From Hyphococcus sp. (GTDB lineage Bacteria; Pseudomonadota; Alphaproteobacteria; Caulobacterales; Parvularculaceae), in assembly GCA_021776415.1 (NCBI GenBank), contig JAJFFY010000024.1:1-64000 (forward strand): a stretch of 64,000 nt of DNA, written 5' to 3'. Positions 33,673 to 42,106 of this stretch are shown piece after piece. The position numbers and the translations under genes are program-made. Positions within the stretch are counted from its first letter, which is position 1; each line of letters begins with the position of its first letter. The notes below the pieces were generated by a model, which ran no database searches, was not told the origin of the DNA, and saw only the letters and a list, made by a program, of their open reading frames with translations.

Positions 33673-36384
33673 ATGAAACGGCAGTTCAAAAAATCCATAT
33701 TACTGGCGGGGGTCTCAGCACTGGTTATTCCGTTGGCGATGTCGCCGGCGGCATTGGGCCAGGACACTGATGCGGCGACACGCGCCGCGGCAGCGCGCGA
33801 CGTCATTACCGTGACCGCGCAACGGCGCGAAGAATCGGCGCAAGACGTGCCGATCTCTCTAGCCGCGCAAAGCGAGCTTGATCTGAAACGTTCGGGTGCG
33901 ACATCGCTCGCGGATGTGGTTGAGGCCGTGCCGAATTTCAGCTTCCTCAATCAGGGCTCTGTCTTGGGCAACTTCTCCGTACGCGGCATTACCAACCAGT
34001 TTGTGGTTGGCGAGGCTTCTGGCGCCACGGTCTATGTTGATGGCGTGCTGACCGGGCGGTCTGCATCCTTTGATACCGGCCTGTTCGGCGTGCAGCAAGT
34101 TGAGGTCCTGCGCGGACCGCAAGGCACGTTCTTTGGCGCCAACACAATTGCCGGCGCGGTCAACATCACAACCAAGAAGCCGACTGAAGAGTTTGGCGGT
34201 GAGCTTAAGCTGGAGGCCGGGAACTATGAGCGCGGCTATGCAGCCGGCGCGATTAACGTGCCCATTAATGACAAGCTTTTGACGCGCTCAACGATTGCCG
34301 TTGAGCGTCAGGATGGCTGGATTGAAAATGCGTTCGACAACCGCCGCTTTAACGGCGAGGACAACTGGTCCGGCCGGTTCCAGGCGATTGCGCGGCCGAG
34401 CGACGGTCTTGAGCTGTATTGGTCAATCGATCGCTTCAAGGAAGAGCGCGATTTTGTTCGCCAGATCAACGATGATCCCAACGATCTAAAACAACCTGAT
34501 TTCGTTGATCTTGCTGAAGGTATTGTCGATATCGATTCTCCTTCAACCTCCAACCGCGATCTTTGGGGTACGTCCCTGGAATTCAATCTCGATCTACCCG
34601 GCGAGTTTTTGCTGACCGGCGTCGGCGCTTATCGCGCTAACGATATTGTCAGCCTGTTTGACGGCGACACCACACGCCAACGTCTGTCGGACACGTTTTT
34701 GCAGGAAGACCTCGATCAATGGTCCGGCGAGATTCGCCTTGCGTCTCCGGCCGGCAAGCGATTTGATTTTATCGCCGGCGCCTTTTACTTGACCCAAAAC
34801 CAGGATTCGAGTTCTGAGACCCGGTTCTTCCCGCAGGATATTCTTGCCGGTTGTACCGCTGGGGTGACCACATCGACCTTCCGCGGCTTCCCACCGCCGC
34901 CGCCATTTGAAACGACATCGCGGATCGTGGGCTTTGATGCTAATGGCCTGCCGGTTTGGGATTTCGATCTCAACGCCAACGGGGTTTTCAATGAAAACAC
35001 CACCGTGTTCGGCGTCAATGAATCGACGATCGGCTGCCACAACCCTGACTTTATTGCTGCGGGCCGGTTCCTGCCGGGCGGCGAGGCGGAAGATTTCTTC
35101 TTACCGTTCGGGTTTGAAAATGACTTGGGTCCGCTGACCTCGGCGGGTGTCCCGCAAACGATTGGCGTGCGCGAAGCGGGAACTTTAAATACCGAATCCT
35201 TCTCGTTATTTTTCCACACCAATCTTCACCTGTCCGAGACGGTTACTCTGACCGGCGGCATTCGCCACACCTGGGAAGATAAAGAACTCGATATGACCCA
35301 GGTCGGGATGATTAACATCCTGCGGCCATCCTTTACGACCATGCGTGCACGCAGTGACAATGAATATTCCTACACTGGGTCAATTACCTGGCAACCAAAT
35401 GACAATGTAACGGCCTACGCCAAATTTTCTCATGGCTTTAAGTCCGGCGGTTTCCAGTTTGACATCACGCAAGGTGAAAACGTTACGGCGTTCCGTAGCT
35501 TTATCATTGGCAGCCCAGCCAATGTCGGCGGCGTTATTGGCAGCCTGACCGGATCTTTGGGTCGTCCGCCAACAAAAGACGAGATTATCGCTGAGATCAT
35601 CAATCGGTCGGCTGATCCAAACGAGGCGCCGTCGAATATCGATTTCGAACCGGAAACGGTCAATGTTTACGAAGGCGGCGTCAAGACAAGCTTTGCCAAT
35701 GGTCGCGCCCGGGTAAATCTTTCCGGCTATCTCACCGACTACAATGATCGTCAGCAGGGCATCACGCGTCTTGCGACCGGGATTATCGTTCTCAATGTGC
35801 CGGACTCACAAGTCTGGGGCTTTGAAGCCGATATCTTTGCTCAGTTATCGGACGAATTGACCTTCACTGGCGGCGTTGGTACGGCGTTTAGTGAAATTCA
35901 GAGCGGTGTTCCTATTCCGGATCAAACCGGCGGCATCGAAGAAGTGGTTGGTGCAGGCTTTATTGGTCAGCGCTTCCCGCTGGCGCCGGAAGTGACGGCC
36001 AATGCGGCGTTGACGTATCAGCGCCCGATTACCAACAATGGCGATATGGTGATGCGGCTTAGCTGGTCTTATACCGGCTCGATCCTGCATGAGCTGGTCG
36101 AGGTTGGCAGCCCGCTTGAAGATGTTGTGACCGAAAGCGGTTACAATCTTCTCAACGCGCGCCTTGGTTATGTCAGCCAAGAAAATGGCTGGGAAGCCTT
36201 CTTCTGGGTGCGCAATCTCGCCAATGAGCGTTATGCATCCTTCCGTCGGTTCAACCCGATTATCCGGACCTTCGGCATTGATGGCGCCGGCGGCGGGGTT
36301 GGCGGTTTCCCGGGCGGCGGCACCGCGCAAGCCTTGTTCGGCCCGCCGCGGATGTGGGGCGTGACATTCCAGAAAGAGTTCTGA
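33673..36384 (+). CDS. TonB-dependent outer-membrane receptor
   Basis: The 903-residue protein has a signal peptide (hydrophobic about 9-25, cleavage near AALGQ) and a TonB-box-like ITVTAQRREE. The plug domain has DVPISLAAQSELDLKRSGAT and the conserved VYVDGVLTGR and VEVLRGPQGTFFGANTIAGA. The beta-barrel runs to the C-terminal phenylalanine in GVTFQKEF. The type is common in sphingomonad and Caulobacter-like bacteria for uptake of plant or aromatic compounds. The ATG at 33673 follows an AGGA ribosome site. A rho-independent terminator follows, so it is transcribed alone, probably under the shared operator. Confidence 0.95.
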   Translation: MKRQFKKSILLAGVSALVIPLAMSPAALGQDTDAATRAAAARDVITVTAQRREESAQDVPISLAAQSELDLKRSGATSLADVVEAVPNFSFLNQGSVLGNFSVRGITNQFVVGEASGATVYVDGVLTGRSASFDTGLFGVQQVEVLRGPQGTFFGANTIAGAVNITTKKPTEEFGGELKLEAGNYERGYAAGAINVPINDKLLTRSTIAVERQDGWIENAFDNRRFNGEDNWSGRFQAIARPSDGLELYWSIDRFKEERDFVRQINDDPNDLKQPDFVDLAEGIVDIDSPSTSNRDLWGTSLEFNLDLPGEFLLTGVGAYRANDIVSLFDGDTTRQRLSDTFLQEDLDQWSGEIRLASPAGKRFDFIAGAFYLTQNQDSSSETRFFPQDILAGCTAGVTTSTFRGFPPPPPFETTSRIVGFDANGLPVWDFDLNANGVFNENTTVFGVNESTIGCHNPDFIAAGRFLPGGEAEDFFLPFGFENDLGPLTSAGVPQTIGVREAGTLNTESFSLFFHTNLHLSETVTLTGGIRHTWEDKELDMTQVGMINILRPSFTTMRARSDNEYSYTGSITWQPNDNVTAYAKFSHGFKSGGFQFDITQGENVTAFRSFIIGSPANVGGVIGSLTGSLGRPPTKDEIIAEIINRSADPNEAPSNIDFEPETVNVYEGGVKTSFANGRARVNLSGYLTDYNDRQQGITRLATGIIVLNVPDSQVWGFEADIFAQLSDELTFTGGVGTAFSEIQSGVPIPDQTGGIEEVVGAGFIGQRFPLAPEVTANAALTYQRPITNNGDMVMRLSWSYTGSILHELVEVGSPLEDVVTESGYNLLNARLGYVSQENGWEAFFWVRNLANERYASFRRFNPIIRTFGIDGAGGGVGGFPGGGTAQALFGPPRMWGVTFQKEF

Positions 36385-36413
36385 TCCGTATCGACCGATT
36401 CGGGATGAGCATG

Positions 36414-36445
36414 ACGCCGGGAATGATGAAAATCGCTCCCGGCGT
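36414..36445 (+). terminator. rho-independent terminator of the receptor gene
   Basis: ACGCCGGGA (36414-36422) and TCCCGGCGT (36437-36445) form a perfect nine-base stem with a 14-base loop, followed by TTATTTT. It begins 30 bases after the receptor stop codon. Confidence 0.85.
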
Positions 36446-36532
36446 TTATTTTGGCCAGGTGTTTGGCCGCCCGCCAAGATCGTGATTTCAGCTTAGTCGG
36501 CGGTTGCGCCTCATGCTAGCGGAGAGATGTTT

Positions 36533-37003
36533 GTGAACAGATTTATTGCAACGGTTTTGTCTTTTTGGGCCTTCGGTCTTGGCGCTGCCGCCTATGCCAG
36601 TGACAATCCTAACTTCCAGTATATTGAACCCGATGGCGTAGACCTTCCCCAAGCATCGTTTGGTTTGGGCGTCGTCATAGAACCCGGCCATCGCCTAGCA
36701 TTTCTGACCGGCAGAACTGGCGCTAATGCAGATGGTCATTACTCGGATGACTTTGAAACCCAGGCGCGCCAGGCATTAGCTGCGGTTGAGCTGTTGTTAA
36801 ACGAAGTCCATATGAATTGGTCGGACGTGGTCAAAATCAATGTCTATCTGACCGATCGCGCCGATATTCCCGTATGGGGCAGGGTGCGGGACGAGGTGAT
36901 TGGCGCGTCCAAACCATCGGGAACGGGCGTCATCGTTAAAGGGCTTGCCCACCCTGACGCCAGAGTTGAAGTCACCGTGATCGCTGCGCAAAAGGTTGAT
37001 TGA
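36533..37003 (+). CDS. exported RidA/YjgF-family protein
   Basis: This RidA-fold protein of about 156 residues is preceded by a signal peptide (ATVLSFWAFGLGAAAYASDN). RidA enzymes are usually cytosolic and hydrolyse reactive enamines/imines. Here the family strand pattern is seen in LAFLTGRTGANADGHYSDDF, MNWSDVVKINVYLTDRADIP and VEVTVIAAQKVD. The usual catalytic arginine region reads DVVKINVYLTD, without the common arginine, so enzymatic activity is doubtful. GGAG sits eight bases before a GTG at 36533, which fits better than the ATG at 36527. It begins the operon that ends with the ThDP enzyme. Confidence 0.82.
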   Translation: MNRFIATVLSFWAFGLGAAAYASDNPNFQYIEPDGVDLPQASFGLGVVIEPGHRLAFLTGRTGANADGHYSDDFETQARQALAAVELLLNEVHMNWSDVVKINVYLTDRADIPVWGRVRDEVIGASKPSGTGVIVKGLAHPDARVEVTVIAAQKVD

Positions 37004-37041
37004 ACGGTTCGGCTCGCCCGCCGACCACAGGATTTAAAAAT

Positions 37042-37965
37042 ATGAAGCACACGATCATTCGCAGCATTTCATTATTCGTGTTCGGCGCCTTTTCGCTGGC
37101 GACAGCAGCGGCGCAACAAACAGTCAACAATCCCGACATCGTCATGCAGCTTCAGTGGGAGATCGGTCCGTGGCGGGCGATGTGGGACATCGAACAGTTT
37201 CCAAGCCAATCGGTTGGCGAAGATGTTGGGTACTATATCTACCTGCCGCCGGGTTATGAACAAGATAGTGAGCGCACCTATCCGGTGGTGGTCTGGTTGC
37301 ACGGCGCCTATGGCCGCCCCCATGATGCAACCCCGATCATAGGCCGCCTAAATAAAGCGGTGCGCCACGGGGAGGCGCCGGCAATGATTGTCGTCAGCGT
37401 ATTGGACCCGACCGGGCTTAGCATGTGGACCGATTCCAAAGACGGCCGCTTGCCCATGGAAACGCTTATCATCGACGAGCTTATTCCGCATATTGATAAA
37501 ACCTATCGCACAAAGGCGACCAGAGATGCCCGCGCGATCGAAGGCTTTTCAATGGGCGGTTACGGCGCCGCCTATCTCGGCTTTAAATATGTCGATCACT
37601 TCTCATCGGTATCAATGCTGGCCGCGGCCTTACATAAGCCGGAAACGCTCAAAGCCCGGCGCCGTGCGATCTATGAGAATGTATTTGGCGGCGACGCCGA
37701 CTATGCATCTCAGCGCTCGCCCTGGGTCTGGGCGCAGAAAAATGCCGAACAGGTCAAAAAACGCACCCGCGTGCGGATCTTTGTCGGCGCCGATGATGGG
37801 CTGCTGACCTGGAACCGGGAGTTCCATGAATTGTTGAACGCGCATGACATTCAACATCAGTGGGGCATAGTTCCAAACAGCCCGCACGATATTGGGGTTA
37901 TTATGCAGAATTGGGAGGGCGATTTTTTCTCCTATTACGAGGAATTGTTTTCTGAAGCTGATTGA
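37042..37965 (+). CDS. exported alpha/beta-hydrolase esterase
   Basis: The 307-residue protein has a signal peptide (SISLFVFGAFSLATAAAQQ) and an esterase-D/enterochelin-esterase-like hydrolase domain. The oxyanion segment VVVWLHGAYG, the nucleophile elbow IEGFSMGGYGAAYLG, the acid region VGADDG and the histidine in NSPHDIG make a complete Ser-Asp-His triad. It should cleave an ester in the periplasm, for example of an aromatic acid. The ATG at 37042 is preferred, with AGGA nine bases upstream. It follows the RidA-like gene by 38 bases in the same operon. Confidence 0.88.
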   Translation: MKHTIIRSISLFVFGAFSLATAAAQQTVNNPDIVMQLQWEIGPWRAMWDIEQFPSQSVGEDVGYYIYLPPGYEQDSERTYPVVVWLHGAYGRPHDATPIIGRLNKAVRHGEAPAMIVVSVLDPTGLSMWTDSKDGRLPMETLIIDELIPHIDKTYRTKATRDARAIEGFSMGGYGAAYLGFKYVDHFSSVSMLAAALHKPETLKARRRAIYENVFGGDADYASQRSPWVWAQKNAEQVKKRTRVRIFVGADDGLLTWNREFHELLNAHDIQHQWGIVPNSPHDIGVIMQNWEGDFFSYYEELFSEAD

Positions 37966-38007
37966 GTAGCGATAACCTATCCAACCCATTGTGGAGCGAT
38001 GCGTGTT

Positions 38008-38538
38008 ATGTGGAAATCTGTTCTAGTTCTTGTGTTGCTTGTTGCCAGCAGTGTGAGCTTTGCTGAAGAAAGCACCGTCATTATTCCCGACAAGGCGGGG
38101 GATTTTAAAAACGGCATCTATCATACCGGTCTACTGGTCGATGATGTGGATGCGATGGTTGCGTTTCTCACTGAGTATTCTTCGCTGAGACAAATCTCGC
38201 GCGTGCAGCTGCCAACCGGCGGCGAGCGATTGTTTTTAAGCGATGCGCGCGGTCAGCGTCTTGAGCTTTTTTCCAACCCAAAAAATTCAAAGCCGCACGA
38301 AAAATATTCAGGTCATCCTCACGCCGACTATATCGGCATGGCGCACATCGCTATTGAAGTAGACGATGTCGTCGCCATCAAACACAAGGTAATGGACCAA
38401 GGCTATGAGGTCATTTTCCAGGCGCCAAAAGATTTTGATGACGGATACATTGTATCTGAGGTCGACGCTCATCGGGTCTTGTTCATAAAAGGGCCGAGCG
38501 CGGTGTCATTCGAATTTTTCGAGATAAAAAAGGGATAA
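38008..38538 (+). CDS. exported VOC-superfamily (glyoxalase-like) protein
   Basis: This 176-residue protein has a signal peptide (SVLVLVLLVASSVSFAEES) followed by one glyoxalase/dioxygenase-fold domain. The paired beta-alpha-beta modules are visible in GIYHTGLLVDDVDAMVAFL and GMAHIAIEVDDVVAIKHKV. Candidate metal ligands are the two histidines (His in YHTGLLV and MAHIAIEV) and the glutamate in SFEFFEIK. The reaction is unknown; members isomerise, epimerise or cleave small molecules. GGAG precedes the ATG at 38008 by nine bases; the ATG at 37999 is a possible alternative. It lies between the esterase and the ThDP enzyme. Confidence 0.8.
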   Translation: MWKSVLVLVLLVASSVSFAEESTVIIPDKAGDFKNGIYHTGLLVDDVDAMVAFLTEYSSLRQISRVQLPTGGERLFLSDARGQRLELFSNPKNSKPHEKYSGHPHADYIGMAHIAIEVDDVVAIKHKVMDQGYEVIFQAPKDFDDGYIVSEVDAHRVLFIKGPSAVSFEFFEIKKG

Positions 38539-38544
38539 TCTTCG

Positions 38545-40431
38545 ATGTTACGCAAAGCGACGCTGGATTTGATGAATGGCGACTTGTCGCGGCGGGATTT
38601 TCTGGTGCTGACCAAAGCCGCCGGGGTGAGCGTTGCGGCGGCGAGCCAGCTGGTTGGCGCCGCCTCGGCGAATAACGCTGAGGTCGAAGGGTTGCCGCTG
38701 GGCGGTGATTTCATCACTCTCAAGAAAGCGACCGGCGGTAAAATAACTTGCGAGACCTTGCGCGCCTGGAGCGTCACCCATGTGTTCGGCAATACCGGCG
38801 CCTATGAGGCGGGGTTTGTCGACGCACTGGTGGATTATCCCGATATTCAATATGTGCTGGGGCTCCATGAAGGTCCGGTCGTGGCGATGGCGGACGGGTT
38901 TGCGCGCGTCACCGGCGAGACCTCGTTTGTAAATGTGCACTCGATCACCGGCGCCGCCAATGCGCTCGGGCTTATCGTTAACGCCCATGCGGATAATTCA
39001 CCGATCGTAATCTCGGTCGGCTTCAGCGCCAGCAGCGGCGAAAATCTTGGCGTTTTCACAGAGACCGCAAAAGTCGAATCGATCGCTGAGCTTTATACCA
39101 AGCTATCCTTCCGGGCGAGCAATCGCGACAATCTCGCAAGCTCCTTGCGCCGGTCACTGCGTCTGGCGTCGGCGACGCCGCCGGGCCCGGTTTTTCTGGG
39201 CGTCAATGCAGATGTCTGGAGCGGCAAAATCCCCAAGGCGCGGATCATCCCGGCGCAACGCTCAGCCCCGGCGGGGCCAATTCATCCGGGTCAAGATGAT
39301 ATTGAGCGCGCCGCTGAAATGTTGGCGCGCGCGCGTAATCCGCTGCTGATCGCCGGCGCCGAATTGCCGCGTTGGGGCGGTCTTAAAGAGCTTGCCGCGA
39401 TTGCCGACCGCCTCGGTGCGGTGGTTAGCGGCGATACTTCGTCGAGCCGCTCGGCCATGGGGTTCCCATCCGACCATCCGCGATATCTCGGCGCCATGTT
39501 CAAGCGCATTGATCCTTCTACGCCGTTTGATCTTGTGGTTCTGGCTGGCGCCTCGCGACTGTCGCTGGCCCGCCGCGGTCATCCGCTGATACCAGAACAA
39601 GCGCAGATTATTGAAATTGGCGTGCGCGAGGAACATCTGTCGCGCGGCTATCCGGTGGATCATCTGATTTACGCCGATGCGCGCACGACCCTTGCCGGCA
39701 TTGATCAACATCTCAGCACGATGACGCTTGATCTCGCATTGATTGAACGCCGTAGCCGCGAAGGCGAGGCGCTGAAGAAAAAAACCCGCGCGCCAATCGC
39801 TGCAACATTGCAAAAAGTCTGGGATGATGCGCCGATTGCGCCCGAACGCCTCGCCTCTGAAATTGATCGCGTGATTGATCCCGCCGCCATCGTCGTCACC
39901 GAAGGCGTCACGTCCGACCGTTATATCTGGGAGCATGTTAAATTCGATCAGGAAAATGGCGGCCGGCGGCATTTGATTTCGTCCGGCGGCAGCCTTGGCT
40001 GGGGCGTCGGCGCGGCGGTCGGCGCCAAGTTCGGTGCGCCGGATAGATCCGTATACGCACTAGTCGGCGATGGCAGTTTCCAGTTTGGCCTGCAGGCGTT
40101 GTGGACCGCGCAGCGCCACAACAAGGCGATCGTCGTGATTATTTTTAACAATCTCGCCTATCAGGCCAATCGCTGGGCGATTGCCGGGCTTGACGGGCGC
40201 GGTGCGAAGACCGGGCGTTATGTGGGCATTAATATCGATGATCCGGCGATTGACCATGTGGCGATGGCGTCGGGTTATGGCGTTGCGGGCGAGCGCGTCA
40301 CCGAACCGGGCGACATTGCCGCCGCGCTTGCGCGCGCGAGCAGCGCAAGTCGCGAAGGGCAGTCTTATGTGCTTGATGTGGTGATCGCCAAACGCGGGCC
40401 CGGCGCCGACGCTGAGCCGTGGCACGAGTAA
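38545..40431 (+). CDS. Tat-exported benzoylformate-decarboxylase-like ThDP enzyme
   Basis: The 628-residue protein starts with a strong Tat signal, DLSRRDFLVLTKAAGVSVAA (Arg16-Arg17), then an entire ThDP-dependent decarboxylase. The catalytic glutamate is Glu109 in LHEGPVVAMADGF. FVNVHSITGAANALG matches the benzoylformate decarboxylase pattern FINLHSAAGTGNA. The cofactor motif runs from GDG (508-510) to NN (535-536), with a BFDC-like ALWTAQRHN between. Tat export suits an enzyme folded around its cofactor in the cytoplasm. A 2-oxo acid decarboxylated to an aldehyde in the periplasm is the inferred reaction. Periplasmic ThDP enzymes are rare. It closes the operon, followed by a stem-loop repeat. 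Confidence 0.88.
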   Translation: MLRKATLDLMNGDLSRRDFLVLTKAAGVSVAAASQLVGAASANNAEVEGLPLGGDFITLKKATGGKITCETLRAWSVTHVFGNTGAYEAGFVDALVDYPDIQYVLGLHEGPVVAMADGFARVTGETSFVNVHSITGAANALGLIVNAHADNSPIVISVGFSASSGENLGVFTETAKVESIAELYTKLSFRASNRDNLASSLRRSLRLASATPPGPVFLGVNADVWSGKIPKARIIPAQRSAPAGPIHPGQDDIERAAEMLARARNPLLIAGAELPRWGGLKELAAIADRLGAVVSGDTSSSRSAMGFPSDHPRYLGAMFKRIDPSTPFDLVVLAGASRLSLARRGHPLIPEQAQIIEIGVREEHLSRGYPVDHLIYADARTTLAGIDQHLSTMTLDLALIERRSREGEALKKKTRAPIAATLQKVWDDAPIAPERLASEIDRVIDPAAIVVTEGVTSDRYIWEHVKFDQENGGRRHLISSGGSLGWGVGAAVGAKFGAPDRSVYALVGDGSFQFGLQALWTAQRHNKAIVVIIFNNLAYQANRWAIAGLDGRGAKTGRYVGINIDDPAIDHVAMASGYGVAGERVTEPGDIAAALARASSASREGQSYVLDVVIAKRGPGADAEPWHE

Positions 40432-40448
40432 TGGGGTGCTTGCGGCGA

Positions 40449-40555
40449 TCCTTCGCGACGCGGCTTCGCCGCTCCTCAGGATGAGGGTTTGTAAAGGTAA
40501 AAACAAATAACACCCTCATCCTGAGGAGCAGCCCGCAGGGCTGCGTCGCGAAGGA
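40449..40555. repeat. palindromic intergenic repeat, family 2, copy B
   Basis: TCCTTCGCGACGC (40449-40461), GCTCCTCAGGATGAGGG (40471-40487), CCCTCATCCTGAGGAGC (40513-40529) and GCGTCGCGAAGGA (40543-40555) are the same four blocks as at 19101-19211. It lies between the convergent ThDP-enzyme and aldehyde dehydrogenase genes. Both copies sit at the 3' end of a ThDP-enzyme gene. Confidence 0.88.
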
Positions 40556-40588
40556 GGACAGCAAGGCGCCAACGCCTGAAGCTCCGAG

Positions 40589-42094
40589 CTAGCCCTCGCT
40601 AACGCAGACGTTGCGAATTTCCGTATAGAAATCGAGTGAAAACTCGCCCCCCTCGCGGCCAATGCCTGACTTCTTAAAGCCGCCAAAGGGCGAACGAAGC
40701 TCGCGGATCATCCAGCCATTGACCCAGACGACGCCGGTCTCAATGCGCGAAGCGACGCGGCGGGCGCGATCGACATCGCCGGACCACACCGTCGCCGCCA
40801 GCCCGTAATCGCTGTCATTGGCGTAGGCGACCGCCTCATCATCAGTATCAAACGGCTGGATATGGCAAACCGGTCCGAACACTTCTTCTTTGACGACGCG
40901 GGAGGTCTCCGAAAGCCCGGTCCAGATGGTCGGCTCGATCCAGGCGCCCTCCGTCAGGCGCCCGTCTGTTTTCGGAATGCCGCCGCCGGCGACCACGGTT
41001 GCGCCGTCTTCGCGCGCGGCCTCAAAATAGCCGAGCACTTTTTCGCGGTGGCCGAGGCTGATCAGCGGCGACAGCGTGGTTGCCGGATCGCGTGGATCGC
41101 CGGGCTCAAGCGCCTCGGCTTTGGCCTTCAGCGCGGCGACGAATTTGTCAAAGATCGGCCGTTCCACATATAATCGCTCAGTACAAAGACAAACTTGCCC
41201 ACAATTGTAAAACACCGACGCGGCCGTGCCGGCGACAGCCTTATCGAAATCGCAATCGGCAAAAATAATCCCGGGGTTTTTACCGCCCAGCTCCAGCGAA
41301 ATATCTTTTATATCGCTGGCGGCGCCAGTGGTGATCGCCGCGCCGGTGCGGGTCTCTCCGGTAAAAGTAATGGCGTTGACGCCGGGATGGGCGGTCAGGA
41401 ACGCGCCCGTCGAGCCGGCGCCGAAACCATTGACGACATTATAAACCCCTGCCGGCACGCCGGCATCGTTCATCACTTCGCCAAGCAGCGTCGCCGTCAA
41501 CGGCGTTTCTTCCGACGGCTTTACCACCAGCGTATTGCCGCAAGCCAGCGCCGGCGCAATTTTCCATGTCGACAACACAAAGGGCAGGTTCCATGGGCAA
41601 ATCGCGGCGATGACGCCTTTCGGCGTGCGTTCGGGATAGTTGGTCGCCTTGCCCATTGGGGTTTGTGATGCAATCGGCGCCATTGCAAACCCGTCTTTTG
41701 CGATATCGGCAAACACGCGGAACTGCATCGCGCCGCGCGGTATCTCGCCTTTGAGGGTCGGGCCGATCAGCTTGCCGGTATCGCTGATTTCCGCATCGGT
41801 AAACTCTGCCGCGCGTTCATCTATAAGGTCAGCGACCCGGTGGAGTATGGCGGCGCGCTCATCGAGGCTGATTTTGCCCCAAGGCCCATCGAGCGCCGCC
41901 TGCGCCGCCAAAACAGCTCTATCAACATCTTCGCGCGAGGCTTCATCGACGATGGCGACGACGGCGTTGTTGGCCGGACACCGGCTTTCAAACGTCTTGC
42001 CGCCGGCGCTTTTTACATATTCGCCGCCAATAAAGTTGCGCAATTGCCGCGGTTTGGTTGTCGTTGCGTCGCGCGCATTTCCATCAGGCGGCAT
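40589..42094 (-). CDS. aldehyde dehydrogenase (2-hydroxymuconic semialdehyde type)
   Basis: The 501-residue enzyme is an NAD(P)-dependent aldehyde dehydrogenase. CPWNLPFVLSTWKIAPALAC is the cofactor/catalytic-asparagine region. LELGGKNPGI holds the general-base glutamate, and NCGQVCLCTERLYVERPIFD carries the nucleophilic cysteine. EEVFGPVCHI and the C-terminal FGGFKKSGIGREGG are intact. The sequence around the cysteine is close to 2-hydroxymuconic and 2-aminomuconic semialdehyde dehydrogenases. In this locus it could oxidise an aromatic or ring-cleavage aldehyde, such as the product of a ThDP decarboxylase. The next gene upstream on the same strand (DUF3179) ends 13 bases away. Confidence 0.93.
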   Translation of the reverse strand: MPPDGNARDATTTKPRQLRNFIGGEYVKSAGGKTFESRCPANNAVVAIVDEASREDVDRAVLAAQAALDGPWGKISLDERAAILHRVADLIDERAAEFTDAEISDTGKLIGPTLKGEIPRGAMQFRVFADIAKDGFAMAPIASQTPMGKATNYPERTPKGVIAAICPWNLPFVLSTWKIAPALACGNTLVVKPSEETPLTATLLGEVMNDAGVPAGVYNVVNGFGAGSTGAFLTAHPGVNAITFTGETRTGAAITTGAASDIKDISLELGGKNPGIIFADCDFDKAVAGTAASVFYNCGQVCLCTERLYVERPIFDKFVAALKAKAEALEPGDPRDPATTLSPLISLGHREKVLGYFEAAREDGATVVAGGGIPKTDGRLTEGAWIEPTIWTGLSETSRVVKEEVFGPVCHIQPFDTDDEAVAYANDSDYGLAATVWSGDVDRARRVASRIETGVVWVNGWMIRELRSPFGGFKKSGIGREGGEFSLDFYTEIRNVCVSEG

Positions 42095-42106
42095 TTGAAA
42101 CCTTGC

